From a virus, in IMG/VR virus record IMGVR_UViG_3300036715_000563, positions 1-30,213 of that record: 30,213 nt of DNA. One strand, written 5' to 3'. The notes below the pieces were generated by a model. That model saw only the letters and a list, made by a program, of their open reading frames with translations, had not been told where the DNA came from and did no database searches. Shown in pieces: positions 1-6,766 of this stretch. Every line of letters starts with the position of its first letter. Positions within the stretch are counted from its first letter, which is position 1. Both the position numbers and the translations under genes were made by a program.

Positions 1-2
1 CC

Positions 3-305
3 GGAACCCCGTTCCTATACAGGAAGCTAACCTCGGACAAGTACCACGAGTTCCTTAGCGCCTGTGTTGAGCAGGAGGATGTAGCGACGTTTAACAGTTG
101 TCTGGACTTGGTATGGGTAGCGATCAGTTACATGCACTCACGAGGCTGGGACGTACCCCGTGGATGGGCAGAGATTGAGCGCAGTAACCTAGACAAAATC
201 TGCCCAGAGACGCTATCCGTTCGGCACCGCAGTGACGGTAAAATTCTACCGCCTGACGGATGGAAGCCACCAGAACTTAATTTTATATTGGAGAAATTGA
301 GATGA
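3..305 (+). CDS. MazG-like / phosphoribosyl-ATP pyrophosphohydrolase-like protein, C-terminal part
   Basis: The frame is open from the left edge, so the start lies outside the window; about 100 residues are visible. The segment after residue 34, LDLVWVAISYMHSRGWDV, followed by an EIERSNLDK motif, matches the C-terminal helices of the all-alpha NTP pyrophosphohydrolase superfamily (MazG/HisE type), where an acidic LxD helix helps bind Mg2+ and a conserved 'hRSNxxK' segment follows. Such enzymes hydrolyse (d)NTPs to the monophosphate and pyrophosphate; phage copies are proposed to clean or reshape the nucleotide pool. The metal-binding ExxE helix expected upstream is partly cut off. The stop codon overlaps the next start (ATGA). 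An internal TTG at 108 is not needed as a start because the frame continues upstream. Family assignment is by motif recognition only. Confidence 0.7.
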   Translation, partial: GTPFLYRKLTSDKYHEFLSACVEQEDVATFNSCLDLVWVAISYMHSRGWDVPRGWAEIERSNLDKICPETLSVRHRSDGKILPPDGWKPPELNFILEKLR

Positions 306-892
306 ACGAATTTAACTTAGAGCGTGCTATAGCTGGTGAGCCTATTGAGACAGTAACAGGAAATCCAGTAGAGCTTATAGCCTATCGACCTACTGCGGAG
401 GCGTGCAAGCAACTCATCGTGCAGGTGGGAACTGATATACTAATGTATCATGCAAACGGAAGATACCCCAGCCGAGCTACCAATTGTTATTTTGACCTTC
501 GCATGAAGTCAATAGTAAAACAGATTGACTGGACTAAGCTGCCCGTTGATACGATTTTGGTGGTTAACGAGCATATTGTTAGGTACTTCAAGGAGCTTAG
601 AGATGGGAAGTTGTATTGTTTTTCTGGTGGCAGGACATCCATATCAGACAGTGAACAGGCAGCAATTCTAACTGCTGTATGGGAAGTACAAATTGCACAA
701 GACCAACCGTGGACTATCTGGCAAGGCGGTGATTGCCCACTACCTGACGGGCTGGCGTTTGAGTATATGATTCATGGTGACCCAGGGCAGGCAATAGTTT
801 GTACAGAAAGCGCAAGTGCATATTTGTGGCAGCCTAAGCTTATTTACGCATACAGACTGACAGGCAAGGTACTGGACGGGTGGAAGCCATGA
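302..892 (+). CDS. conserved phage protein of unknown function (196 aa)
   Basis: ATG start overlaps the upstream stop as ATGA, so translation is probably coupled. The N-terminus (FNLERAIAGEPIET) and the IDWTKLPVDTILVV segment near residue 75 resemble a widespread phage family with the pattern 'F.le.a.aG.pi.t..G..v..' followed by 'idW..mpvdt.v.V'; no function is established for that family. There are no membrane segments or signal peptide. The gene is visibly richer in A+T than the replication genes further right, like the rest of the 300-2,600 cluster. Its stop again overlaps the next start (ATGA). Confidence 0.75.
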   Translation: MNEFNLERAIAGEPIETVTGNPVELIAYRPTAEACKQLIVQVGTDILMYHANGRYPSRATNCYFDLRMKSIVKQIDWTKLPVDTILVVNEHIVRYFKELRDGKLYCFSGGRTSISDSEQAAILTAVWEVQIAQDQPWTIWQGGDCPLPDGLAFEYMIHGDPGQAIVCTESASAYLWQPKLIYAYRLTGKVLDGWKP

Positions 893-999
893 AAAAGTTT
901 CTACTTATCCTGTTCCGCATGTCTCTGCTTCTTTTTTACTTGGTAATAGTATTTTCCCCTTTGACAGTCATTGCGCATTTTGCACCTAAATACTGGTAG
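889..999 (+). CDS. 36-residue single-pass membrane protein
   Basis: ATG at 889 overlaps the preceding stop as ATGA and the frame ends in TAG at 997-999. The peptide begins MKKFLLILFRMSLLLFY and continues with an aliphatic stretch up to residue 31, with two Lys at the N-terminus and an Arg at 10, giving one transmembrane helix. No family is recognised. Overlap with the upstream gene and the hydrophobic composition support it as a real micro-gene rather than chance; many phages encode such peptides early, sometimes to modify the host envelope, but nothing here shows a role. Confidence 0.55.
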   Translation: MKKFLLILFRMSLLLFYLVIVFSPLTVIAHFAPKYW

Positions 1000-1010
1000 A
1001 GGCAAAGAGT

Positions 1011-1526
1011 ATGAATGAGACTAAAAGATATTATCCATCTGACATGCAATTAAATTTAGGTCAGCCTCGTGTCGTATTTACAGAACACCCAAATGGGCAT
1101 TTATGTATGTACGAAGACGTTGAACTAACAGTGAAGCGCAACAAAGAGCTTGAACAGCGCAACAAAGAGCTAGAAGCAGAGCTTAAGCGACTGCGTGAGC
1201 ATGTTGATTCATTATCCTGTGGCGTATCACGCGAGGCGTGGCACGATACAGCGTGGAGCTTATTACAGAGCAGGGCGATAGAAGACGGTGAAATAATGAA
1301 AGTCAATATTCATACAATCCGCACCGTATTCAATGCAACTTATGATGCGCTTGCAGGTTCTGCGCTGACAAAACCAAATCCAGCACAAGAGATGCCATCC
1401 GAGCTGATTGAATGGGCTAATAGCTGGCAAGAAGATGATAGCGATATGCCTGCCTATCTAATTGGATATAACGACATGGCGCATTTTGTAAAATCACAAC
1501 TTGAAAAAATGAAAGGTGGTGTGTAA
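1011..1526 (+). CDS. coiled-coil phage protein, unknown function (171 aa)
   Basis: The frame starts at ATG 1011, 11 bases after the micro-gene's stop, with only a weak purine-rich sequence upstream. Residues about 35-68 form a charged coiled coil containing a direct repeat (RNKELEQ RNKELEA). The C-terminal part has the pattern 'IEWANSWQEDDSDMPAYLIGYNDMAHFVKSQL', shortened here to IEWANSWQEDD and YLIGYNDMAHFVKSQL, which looks like a small helical domain. The stop overlaps the next start as TAATG. No known family could be assigned; probably an early accessory protein. Confidence 0.7.
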   Translation: MNETKRYYPSDMQLNLGQPRVVFTEHPNGHLCMYEDVELTVKRNKELEQRNKELEAELKRLREHVDSLSCGVSREAWHDTAWSLLQSRAIEDGEIMKVNIHTIRTVFNATYDALAGSALTKPNPAQEMPSELIEWANSWQEDDSDMPAYLIGYNDMAHFVKSQLEKMKGGV

Positions 1527-1708
1527 TGCCAATGGCTAATAGGGATGCAGTTGTTTACACAGAAATACCCTGTGATAAGTGTAAAGAACAGCCAACTACA
1601 AGATGGTATGGGCATACAAGCGTAAGGTTATGTAGTAATCCTGCTTGCTATGAGCATTATGACAATCTTTATAGAGAGATGGTGGAAGAAGATGATGAAG
1701 AAGGATGA
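1526..1708 (+). CDS. small Cys-pair protein, zinc-ribbon-like (60 aa)
   Basis: Starts in a TAATG overlap with the upstream stop. Two cysteine pairs, CDKC near residue 17 and CSNPAC near residue 36, with His at 29 and 43, are spaced as in a small zinc ribbon. The C-terminal tail is highly acidic (EEDDEEG). A second in-frame Met at codon 3 is an alternative start. The function is unknown; the zinc binding is inferred from Cys spacing only. Confidence 0.6.
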   Translation: MPMANRDAVVYTEIPCDKCKEQPTTRWYGHTSVRLCSNPACYEHYDNLYREMVEEDDEEG

Positions 1709-1871
1709 CCCACCAGAGTACGAGGCTAAACCCACGAAAGTGAGCATCCTAATCGACTGCCGCCAGTGCAAACTATTTATCTGGAAGCGAATGTCTTGTG
1801 CTGCAACGTATTCATGCGTAAACGGAAGTCAATACAAGCCGAGCAACTTTATTCAAATTTTTAGAGAGTAA
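1692..1871 (+). CDS. small Cys-rich protein overlapping the previous gene (59 aa)
   Basis: The chosen start is ATG 1692 (a second ATG is at 1695), because GGTGGAAGAAG directly upstream can serve as ribosome binding site; the open frame extends further left, but only as overlap with the previous gene. The protein carries CRQC and CAATYSC motifs, that is four Cys that could bind one metal ion. It overlaps the upstream gene by 17 bases in another frame. No family recognised. The neighbouring 60-residue protein also has two Cys pairs, so the two could act together, but this is only suggested by adjacency. Confidence 0.5.
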   Translation: MMKKDDPPEYEAKPTKVSILIDCRQCKLFIWKRMSCAATYSCVNGSQYKPSNFIQIFRE

Positions 1872-1876
1872 CATTT

Positions 1877-2305
1877 ATGAAAGTAAAAATGACTGTCGAC
1901 GAGGCATTAGAGTTTGCAGATGAGTTGGCGCAAGAGACGACCTTTCAGGAAGAATCGCAAGGATGGCGAGTAGTGTGTGCAATACTTGCTTTGGAGGTTA
2001 GGCGAATACGCGAACTTAAATCATCATTTGTAGACAAAGAGCAGGATTTTATTGTGTTAGATAGTAAGCTAGAAGGTTTGTTACTCCAAAATGAATTGCA
2101 GAGAAAAGAACTGGCTAGGGAAGTAGAGGTTGGAATGAAGTTAACTAGACTAGAGAAACTTCAGAAGATTCAGGACGAGGTAGAGGAATTTATTGCCGCA
2201 CACGAGCTGAAAACCCATCACTACTTATCGGACAAGGAAATAATAGCCGAGTTTAGTATGTACAGAAAGAAGCACGTGAGAGAAGCGATTAACAACCTGA
2301 GATAA
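1877..2305 (+). CDS. coiled-coil protein of unknown function (142 aa)
   Basis: ATG 1877 follows the previous stop by 5 bases. Most of residues 40-110 read as charged heptads with Leu/Ile/Val (for example LQRKELAREVEVGMKLTRLE), a typical long coiled coil. The C-terminal segment (SDKEIIAEFSMYRKKHVREA) looks like a separate small helical module. No catalytic or binding motif is visible and no family is recognised. Confidence 0.6.
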   Translation: MKVKMTVDEALEFADELAQETTFQEESQGWRVVCAILALEVRRIRELKSSFVDKEQDFIVLDSKLEGLLLQNELQRKELAREVEVGMKLTRLEKLQKIQDEVEEFIAAHELKTHHYLSDKEIIAEFSMYRKKHVREAINNLR

Positions 2306-2315
2306 GGAAACCATT

Positions 2316-2345
2316 ATGGCCCACGAGGAACGGAATAAATTATGA
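2316..2345 (+). other. nine-codon mini-ORF resembling the leader and N-terminus of the 2562 gene
   Basis: AAGGAAA followed six bases later by ATG opens a nine-residue frame, MAHEERNKL, then TGA. The same arrangement (AAGGAAA, short spacer, ATG, then MAHE) occurs at the start of the 54-residue gene at 2562. It may be a decayed duplicate start, a leader peptide, or chance. It is recorded because of the similarity, not as a proven gene. Confidence 0.3.
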
Positions 2346-2358
2346 AAGGTAACGTAAT

Positions 2359-2544
2359 ATGGTTAGAACAATAGCATTAGTCTTGTTAGTAGCAAGCATC
2401 GCATTGCTGTACTCTATGTATCGTAATATTCCGGATTATGCGCGAGAATATTTAGAGATATTTTCTAAAATGGTATTAACATTAGCCTTGTCTACGGTGG
2501 TGGCGGCGTCTATCTACTACCTGATCACCGGGGGCATTAAATAA
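2359..2544 (+). CDS. small two-helix membrane protein (61 aa)
   Basis: ATG 2359 has GAAAGG 9-14 bases upstream. The protein shows two hydrophobic segments, about residues 3-20 (IALVLLVASIALLYSMY) and 37-56 (MVLTLALSTVVAASIYYLI), separated by a short charged loop (RNIPDYAREYLE). This is the layout of a small inner-membrane protein. It is far from the lysis cassette and on the other strand, so a holin role is not indicated. Family unknown. Confidence 0.6.
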   Translation: MVRTIALVLLVASIALLYSMYRNIPDYAREYLEIFSKMVLTLALSTVVAASIYYLITGGIK

Positions 2545-2561
2545 CCTACAAGGAAATAGCT

Positions 2562-2726
2562 ATGGCGCATGAATCATGGAAGTTAGTAGGCGGATACGAC
2601 GAAGCCCAGCGCTTGGAAATGAAGCGCGAAGCAGACGAGTATCGCCGCCGCGAGTTGCAAGAGGAACTCGACAACGATAAACGAAGTGAGGAGGAAGACT
2701 ATGCCAAGCCTACCGAGCACAGCTGA
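2562..2726 (+). CDS. small charged phage protein (54 aa)
   Basis: ATG 2562 is preceded by AAGGAAA at a good distance; the frame ends in TGA at 2724-2726. The peptide begins MAHESWKLVGGYDEAQRLEM and then becomes a strongly charged helix (KREADEYRRRELQEEL), ending in an acidic tail. It overlaps the next gene by 26 bases. No family could be named. The good binding site and tight packing support it as real. Confidence 0.55.
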   Translation: MAHESWKLVGGYDEAQRLEMKREADEYRRRELQEELDNDKRSEEEDYAKPTEHS

Positions 2727-3192
2727 ACGCATACACCACAGGTACACTATCGCGCAGGGCAGACGCCAGCAGATACTCGACGCACTTAACACCAACATAG
2801 AGGACGGTCGAGTCGTCCCTATGAAGGCTAGAGATATACGGGAGAAGCTAGACCCATACATAGCGCAGATACACCACATCTTAGTGGGCATGGAGGAACT
2901 GGGGGAAGTATCACGCACAAGTTCTGGCTACTTACCACTGAAGGACACCACCGCCGAACCTGTGGGGGTACTTAAAATAGGCAGGGATACCCCAAAGAAA
3001 AGAAAAGGCACGCGTGGTACAGTGCCCCGAGAGCGTATAATACCCCAGATGTCAGACCCAGTACCGCCGGGGTGTGTGCGTAGCGTGATACACGTGTGTA
3101 GCCAGACCGAGTCGAAGCCGACAGAGCCTAGGAGCAGACGAAATATTAGGCATGACGCCAGCGGCGCAAGTCTTAGCAGTGTTTATTGGTGA
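2701..3192 (+). CDS. winged-helix-like DNA-binding protein, putative (163 aa)
   Basis: The start is ATG 2701, because GAGGAGGAAG sits just upstream; an upstream in-frame GTG (2686) would bury that site. Residues about 20-80 (RQQILDAL, then KARDIREKLDPYIAQIHHIL, then MEELGEVSRTSSGYLPL) have the order helix, recognition helix pair, and wing expected of a winged helix-turn-helix. The segment after residue 85 is basic and low in complexity and could bind nucleic acid non-specifically. The last ~30 residues look less protein-like than the overlapping +1 frame (see finding). It may be an early regulator; no operator was seen. Confidence 0.55.
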   Translation: MPSLPSTAERIHHRYTIAQGRRQQILDALNTNIEDGRVVPMKARDIREKLDPYIAQIHHILVGMEELGEVSRTSSGYLPLKDTTAEPVGVLKIGRDTPKKRKGTRGTVPRERIIPQMSDPVPPGCVRSVIHVCSQTESKPTEPRSRRNIRHDASGASLSSVYW

Positions 3193-3211
3193 TTCACAAC
3201 AGGAGAGCAAC

Positions 3212-3442
3212 ATGAGATTACATACGTTACACTACACAGCAAAAGAAACAAACGGGTTAAAGGTAGAATGGTTCGGCACCGAACGCGAGGCGATACAGCG
3301 CCGGGGGGAACTGTTTGCATCGGGTGTTTGCGTGGGACTTAAACGCCAGCAGATGATATACCCAGTCGACGTGCCGACGAAGAAAGAAGACTTACTGGAC
3401 TGGTTGCGTGATCAGGAAGCACAACGCGATGCACGTGGTTAA
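3212..3442 (+). CDS. small phage protein of unknown function (76 aa)
   Basis: ATG 3212 has ACAGGAGAG upstream at a good distance; an alternative in-frame ATG at 3152 would add 20 residues (MTPAAQVLAVFIGDSQQESN) but has a poorer binding site. The protein begins MRLHTLHYTAKETNGLKVEW and has a segment, TEREAIQRRGELFASG, that resembles small phage proteins that read as one beta-hairpin plus helix. The C-terminus is a charged helix. No function is recognised. Confidence 0.6.
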   Translation: MRLHTLHYTAKETNGLKVEWFGTEREAIQRRGELFASGVCVGLKRQQMIYPVDVPTKKEDLLDWLRDQEAQRDARG

Positions 3443-3451
3443 GGGTACATC

Positions 3452-3664
3452 ATGGACGGATTAGATAAGGCCGCGGACCCGATAGACCACTCAGCCAATA
3501 TGCAGGCGAAGATGGACCAAGCGCAGGTAGACATTATCCGTAGGGAGGCGCAGAAGCCTATACCTACGTCTAAGGTATGCCTGTATTGCGCAGAACCAAC
3601 AGAAGCAGGAGCACGATGGTGCGGTGGGTTCTGCCGGGATATGTGGCAGTCAGGTAGGAGGTAG
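3452..3664 (+). CDS. C4 zinc-finger protein, DksA/TraR- or DUF2116-like (70 aa)
   Basis: Residues 43-61 carry CLYCAEPTEAGARWCGGFC, a CxxC-x10-CxxxC arrangement followed by RDMWQ. This resembles two small zinc-finger groups: phage DksA/TraR-like proteins, which bind the RNA polymerase secondary channel, and DUF2116-type fingers ('rfCs..Crd.w'). The N-terminal helix with MDQAQVDIIRREAQ fits the TraR type, while the WCGGFCRDMW end fits the second. The protein lacks a recognisable acidic tip on a coiled coil, so a transcription role is only one option. Confidence 0.6.
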   Translation: MDGLDKAADPIDHSANMQAKMDQAQVDIIRREAQKPIPTSKVCLYCAEPTEAGARWCGGFCRDMWQSGRR

Positions 3665-3668
3665 CACA

Positions 3669-3899
3669 GTGGTAGATATTTTATGGTCGCGGGAGCGCAC
3701 CCAGCACCGCCAAGAAGTTGCCCGCATACTGCGGGAGATTACGAGAGGGGCTGTCACGGAAGTAGACCTAGCCGCACTACACAATTTCTGCATGGTATCG
3801 TTGCAGCTACAGCACAAGATAAACCGCAACACGTGGAAGGCGGCAGAGCGAGACGCGCTAACGATAGCGTTCCTGCGCGACGTCGTAGAGGACGTGTAG
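3669..3899 (+). CDS. small helical phage protein of unknown function (76 aa)
   Basis: A GTG start at 3669 is chosen because TAGGAGGT lies 6-8 bases upstream; the longer frame from 3624 would overlap the zinc-finger gene with no binding site. The protein reads VVDILWSRERTQHRQEVARI at the start and is helical and charged throughout, with LHNFCMVSLQLQHKIN in the middle. It ends at TAG, and the promoter at 3901 begins immediately after, so it is the last gene of the leader cluster. Family unknown. Confidence 0.55.
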   Translation: MVDILWSRERTQHRQEVARILREITRGAVTEVDLAALHNFCMVSLQLQHKINRNTWKAAERDALTIAFLRDVVEDV

Positions 3900-3900
3900 G

Positions 3901-3929
3901 TTGACATAGAGTGGTATATAAGGCATAAT
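3901..3929 (+). promoter_or_regulatory. sigma70-type promoter P1
   Basis: TTGACA (3901-3906), a 17-base spacer and CATAAT (3924-3929) give a near-consensus promoter 30 bases before the ATG at 3959. It starts one base after the TAG of the previous gene. It shares an extended sequence with the promoter at 10812 (GGTTGACATAGA, then AAGG.ATAATAG, then CTAACT and a GGGAGA binding site). It probably drives the DUF3310-polymerase operon using host RNA polymerase. Confidence 0.75.
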
Positions 3930-3958
3930 AGCAGTTCTAACTAGAGGGAGAAGTAAAG

Positions 3959-4477
3959 ATGAATATCGCAGAATGCACATTCAGCATCGGGGAGACCCAA
4001 GCAAACATCGACGGTTCATACACCGCAACGATGGCAGCGCAGATAACTACACCAGAGGGTGTGTCGTGTATACGCAAGTCGGCGGTAGAGTTCCCCGCAG
4101 GCAGCCGCGCTATGGCTGAGGCAATTCGGGATGCGGCTGCTACGGGAATGGTATATAAAAAACCAGCAATGAGCGACGAAGTGGACGAGCTTATCAGTAC
4201 GCTTGAGGAAATGTTACACGGCCCTGCCGAGAGTATAAGCCCCGAGCCTACGTCAGCAAAGGATAGACAAGTAGGTGGTGACCACTATAAAAAGCTGGGC
4301 ATGTATCAACCTTGGGAGGTGCTAGAGCATTGGCTAACACCCGAGGAGTTCCGTGGGTATATGAAAGGCACAGCCATTGCGTACCTAGCCCGCGAGAAAG
4401 ACAAGGGCGGCGACACAGACATATCCAAGGCAACGCATACCCTACAGGGGTTTCTCGAAACACTGACTAAGGAATAG
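3959..4477 (+). CDS. DUF3310-containing protein (172 aa)
   Basis: The C-terminal part, residues about 100-168, matches DUF3310: RQVGGDHYKKLGMYQPWEVL, then a YMKGTAIAYLAREKDKGG segment and a final KATHTLQ helix, corresponding to the 'QvGGdHY...iqPwevi...GNaikYlaRyk.KgG..Dl.KA.hyl' pattern known from many phages and often called SaV-like or nucleotide-kinase-related without firm proof. The N-terminal 90 residues are separate and not recognised. The gene is the first behind promoter P1 and has the binding site GAGGGAGA (3944-3951). Its role in phage DNA metabolism is inferred from its position next to the polymerase. Confidence 0.8.
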   Translation: MNIAECTFSIGETQANIDGSYTATMAAQITTPEGVSCIRKSAVEFPAGSRAMAEAIRDAAATGMVYKKPAMSDEVDELISTLEEMLHGPAESISPEPTSAKDRQVGGDHYKKLGMYQPWEVLEHWLTPEEFRGYMKGTAIAYLAREKDKGGDTDISKATHTLQGFLETLTKE

Positions 4478-4479
4478 CC

Positions 4480-6360
4480 ATGGATATTGTGACGTTGGAC
4501 TTCGAGACGTATTACGGGGCAGACTTCACACTATCTAAGCTAACCACAGAAGCCTACGTGCGTGACCCTCGATTCGAGGTTATCATGTGCGGGGTTAAGC
4601 GGAACGATGAGCCTGGGTACTGGGTGGATGCACCAGATGTAGCAACACATTTGCAGGCGATGAACCTTGAGAACCACGGTGTGCTGGCACACCATGCCCA
4701 CTTCGATGGACTGATACTATCCCACCACTATGGTATTAAGCCGAAGGCGTGGTTCGATACACTGTCCATGGCACGGGCTATTCACGGCGCTAACGGTGGA
4801 TTGTCACTGGCAAAGTTAGCAGAGCGATACGGGATAGGCGCCAAGGGCAATGAGGTAATACATGCTAAAGACCTGCACAGGAAGGACTTTAGCCCAAGTA
4901 CCATAAAGAAGTACGGCGCGTACTGCGTACAGGATTGTGACTTGGAGCGTGCGCTGTTCCTCCAGCTTATTCCACACTTCTGCAAGGGGGAATTAAAGCT
5001 GATCGACCTGATGGTGCGTATGTTTACGGAACCAGTGCTACAGATAGACGCACCTATGCTGGAGGAGTACGCGCAAGATATTCGGGCGGAGAAGGTTTCA
5101 CTGCTACTGCAGGCTGGCATACAGCTTACGGATGTAATGAGCAATGATAAGTTTGCCCTAGCATTGCAGAACCTTGGGGTAGTACCACCGCTCAAGGTTA
5201 GTCTGACCACTGGCAAAGAGACGTACGCTTTTGCTAAGACTGACCCTGCAATGGAGGCACTGGCGGAGCACCCAGATGAAGTAGTGCAGGCGCTTATCGC
5301 CGCTCGGCTGAAGAACAGGTCAACCATTAACGAGACCCGAGCACAGCGCATGATCGACATGATTAAGCGTGGGCCCGCCCCAGTATACCTAAAATACTAT
5401 GGCGCATCAGGAACAGGCCGAGCTTCGGGTGGCGACAAGATGAACTGGCAGAACTTCGGCAGGGGAGGTAAGTTACGCAAGTCAGTTATGGCACCGCCAG
5501 AACATGAGATTGTGGTAGGGGACTCATCCAACATCGAGGCACGGGTGCTGGACGTATTGGCTGGGCAGGAAGATGCTGTGCAGGTGTATAGGGATAATGA
5601 TGCCGGTGTCGGACCCGATACCTATTGCGTGCTTGCAGGTAAGATATACCATAGGGTAGTTACCAAGGCAGATAAGGATGAGCGGCAGCTAGGCAAAGTC
5701 GCTAAGCTAGGTCTAGGGTATGGCATGGGCGCGGTGAAGTTTGTTTCAGCAGTCCGCGCTATGGCTAGGAAAGTAATTAGCGAGGACATGTCAGCGTCCG
5801 TGGTATCGGTGTACCGAAATACCCACCCGCACGTCATCATGCTGTGGAAACGGGCGGAAGATTCACTCAAGTGGATACAGAAGGGTGTTGAGGGTCAGGC
5901 TATCGACCCTATGGGGATAGTGGTAACGTGTAAGGAAGGGATACTATTGCCTAACGGCATGAAGATTCGCTACCCAGACTTGAAGTTCAAGCCTAAAGCA
6001 TTCGGCATGGACGTCCCAGATGCAGGCTGGACGTTCTGGAATGGCAAGACCAGAGAGAAAATATACGGCGGTAAGATAGTTGAGAACATTGTGCAAGCGC
6101 TGGCTCGTATCGTCGTTATGGACCAGACCCTAGTGATCGCTGAATGGTGCGCTAAGAAGGCATCCACAGCCACCGCAGGGCAGGAATACCGAGTCGTGTT
6201 ATCAGTCCACGACGAGGTAGTATCAGTTGTACCAACGCAAGACGCGGTGGAGTGTTTGGAGTTTACTAACTGGGCACTGCGTCAACCGCCTAAGTGGATG
6301 CCAAACCTGCCACTATTTTCAGAAGGTGGTATCGGCGCTCGCTACGGCGACGCTAAATAA
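4480..6360 (+). CDS. polA-like: family A DNA polymerase with 3'-5' exonuclease (626 aa)
   Basis: This is the replicative phage DNA polymerase. The 3'-5' exonuclease motifs are LDFET (D7, E9), AHHAHFD (D76; the usual Asn is His72) and YCVQD (Y148, D152). In the polymerase domain, motif A is GDSSNIEARVL with D348; the O-helix (motif B) is RQLGKVAKLGLGYGMG with R402, K406 and Y414; motif C is HDE at 577-579. All catalytic acids are present. There is no 5' nuclease domain, and the length fits compact phage PolA enzymes. Position 410, equivalent to E. coli Phe762, is Leu (see finding). ATG 4480 follows the upstream stop by two bases with AAGGA as binding site; the stop overlaps the next possible ATG. 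Confidence 0.95.
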   Translation: MDIVTLDFETYYGADFTLSKLTTEAYVRDPRFEVIMCGVKRNDEPGYWVDAPDVATHLQAMNLENHGVLAHHAHFDGLILSHHYGIKPKAWFDTLSMARAIHGANGGLSLAKLAERYGIGAKGNEVIHAKDLHRKDFSPSTIKKYGAYCVQDCDLERALFLQLIPHFCKGELKLIDLMVRMFTEPVLQIDAPMLEEYAQDIRAEKVSLLLQAGIQLTDVMSNDKFALALQNLGVVPPLKVSLTTGKETYAFAKTDPAMEALAEHPDEVVQALIAARLKNRSTINETRAQRMIDMIKRGPAPVYLKYYGASGTGRASGGDKMNWQNFGRGGKLRKSVMAPPEHEIVVGDSSNIEARVLDVLAGQEDAVQVYRDNDAGVGPDTYCVLAGKIYHRVVTKADKDERQLGKVAKLGLGYGMGAVKFVSAVRAMARKVISEDMSASVVSVYRNTHPHVIMLWKRAEDSLKWIQKGVEGQAIDPMGIVVTCKEGILLPNGMKIRYPDLKFKPKAFGMDVPDAGWTFWNGKTREKIYGGKIVENIVQALARIVVMDQTLVIAEWCAKKASTATAGQEYRVVLSVHDEVVSVVPTQDAVECLEFTNWALRQPPKWMPNLPLFSEGGIGARYGDAK

Positions 6361-6374
6361 TGGGGGAGTATAGT

Positions 6375-6572
6375 ATGGACACAAACGCACAAGACAGTGG
6401 TATACACGGACCAGAACTAGTCCACATGGCAGAGAAATTATTAGCGGCATATAACGCCCTTGCCGCTGAACGAGGGATAGCCAATACAACAGAGGCGCGT
6501 TTGGCAAACGAGCTACGCACTAAAATCGCGGAGACTCGTGAACTGTATGGTATGCAGAAAGGGGGTGTGTAA
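6375..6572 (+). CDS. small helical protein of unknown function (65 aa)
   Basis: The start ATG 6375 is chosen because GGGGGAG lies 8 bases upstream; an ATG at 6360 in the same frame overlaps the polymerase stop but uses that site as coding sequence. The protein has two helices (ELVHMAEKLLAAYNALAAER and TEARLANELRTKIAETRELY). No family recognised. It sits in the polymerase operon and ends in a TAATG overlap with the next gene. Confidence 0.6.
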   Translation: MDTNAQDSGIHGPELVHMAEKLLAAYNALAAERGIANTTEARLANELRTKIAETRELYGMQKGGV

Positions 6573-6766
6573 TGGCGTTTTTCCTAGAGAGCACCCGTAA
6601 GCCTGGACTGCGGTATAGGGTAGCTAAGCTGGATAAGGCTACCATGCGAGCCACTCTGGTCGGGGAGTTGAACGTACCGTTTGAGCGCGTGCTGGATGCG
6701 GCGTCGCTCGAGAAGTATGGCTACAAAATAGTGAAGGTGCCCGATGAGGCTGTGGCTGAAGCATAG
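6572..6766 (+). CDS. small protein of unknown function (64 aa)
   Basis: Starts in a TAATG overlap behind AAGGGGGTG. The sequence (MAFFLESTRKPGLRYRVAKL, then ATLVGELNVPFERVLD) suggests a small beta-rich fold, similar in style to the next gene product (HIYEVLAYNPVTHVGTIQG). The two adjacent proteins may be distant relatives, both being short proteins with a 'xYxV...D/P..t..a.l.G..' order, but this is weak. Function unknown. Confidence 0.6.
   Translation: MAFFLESTRKPGLRYRVAKLDKATMRATLVGELNVPFERVLDAASLEKYGYKIVKVPDEAVAEA

Noticed and set aside
961-992. TTGACA at 961 as a promoter for the 1011 gene
   Set aside because: It lies inside the 36-residue membrane gene and no acceptable -10 box occurs at 16-19 bases; the best sequences match only half of the consensus.
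2342-2374. Ten-codon frame starting ATGAAAGGTAACG
   Set aside because: It overlaps the start of the 2359 membrane gene and carries the likely ribosome binding site of that gene; nothing supports its translation.
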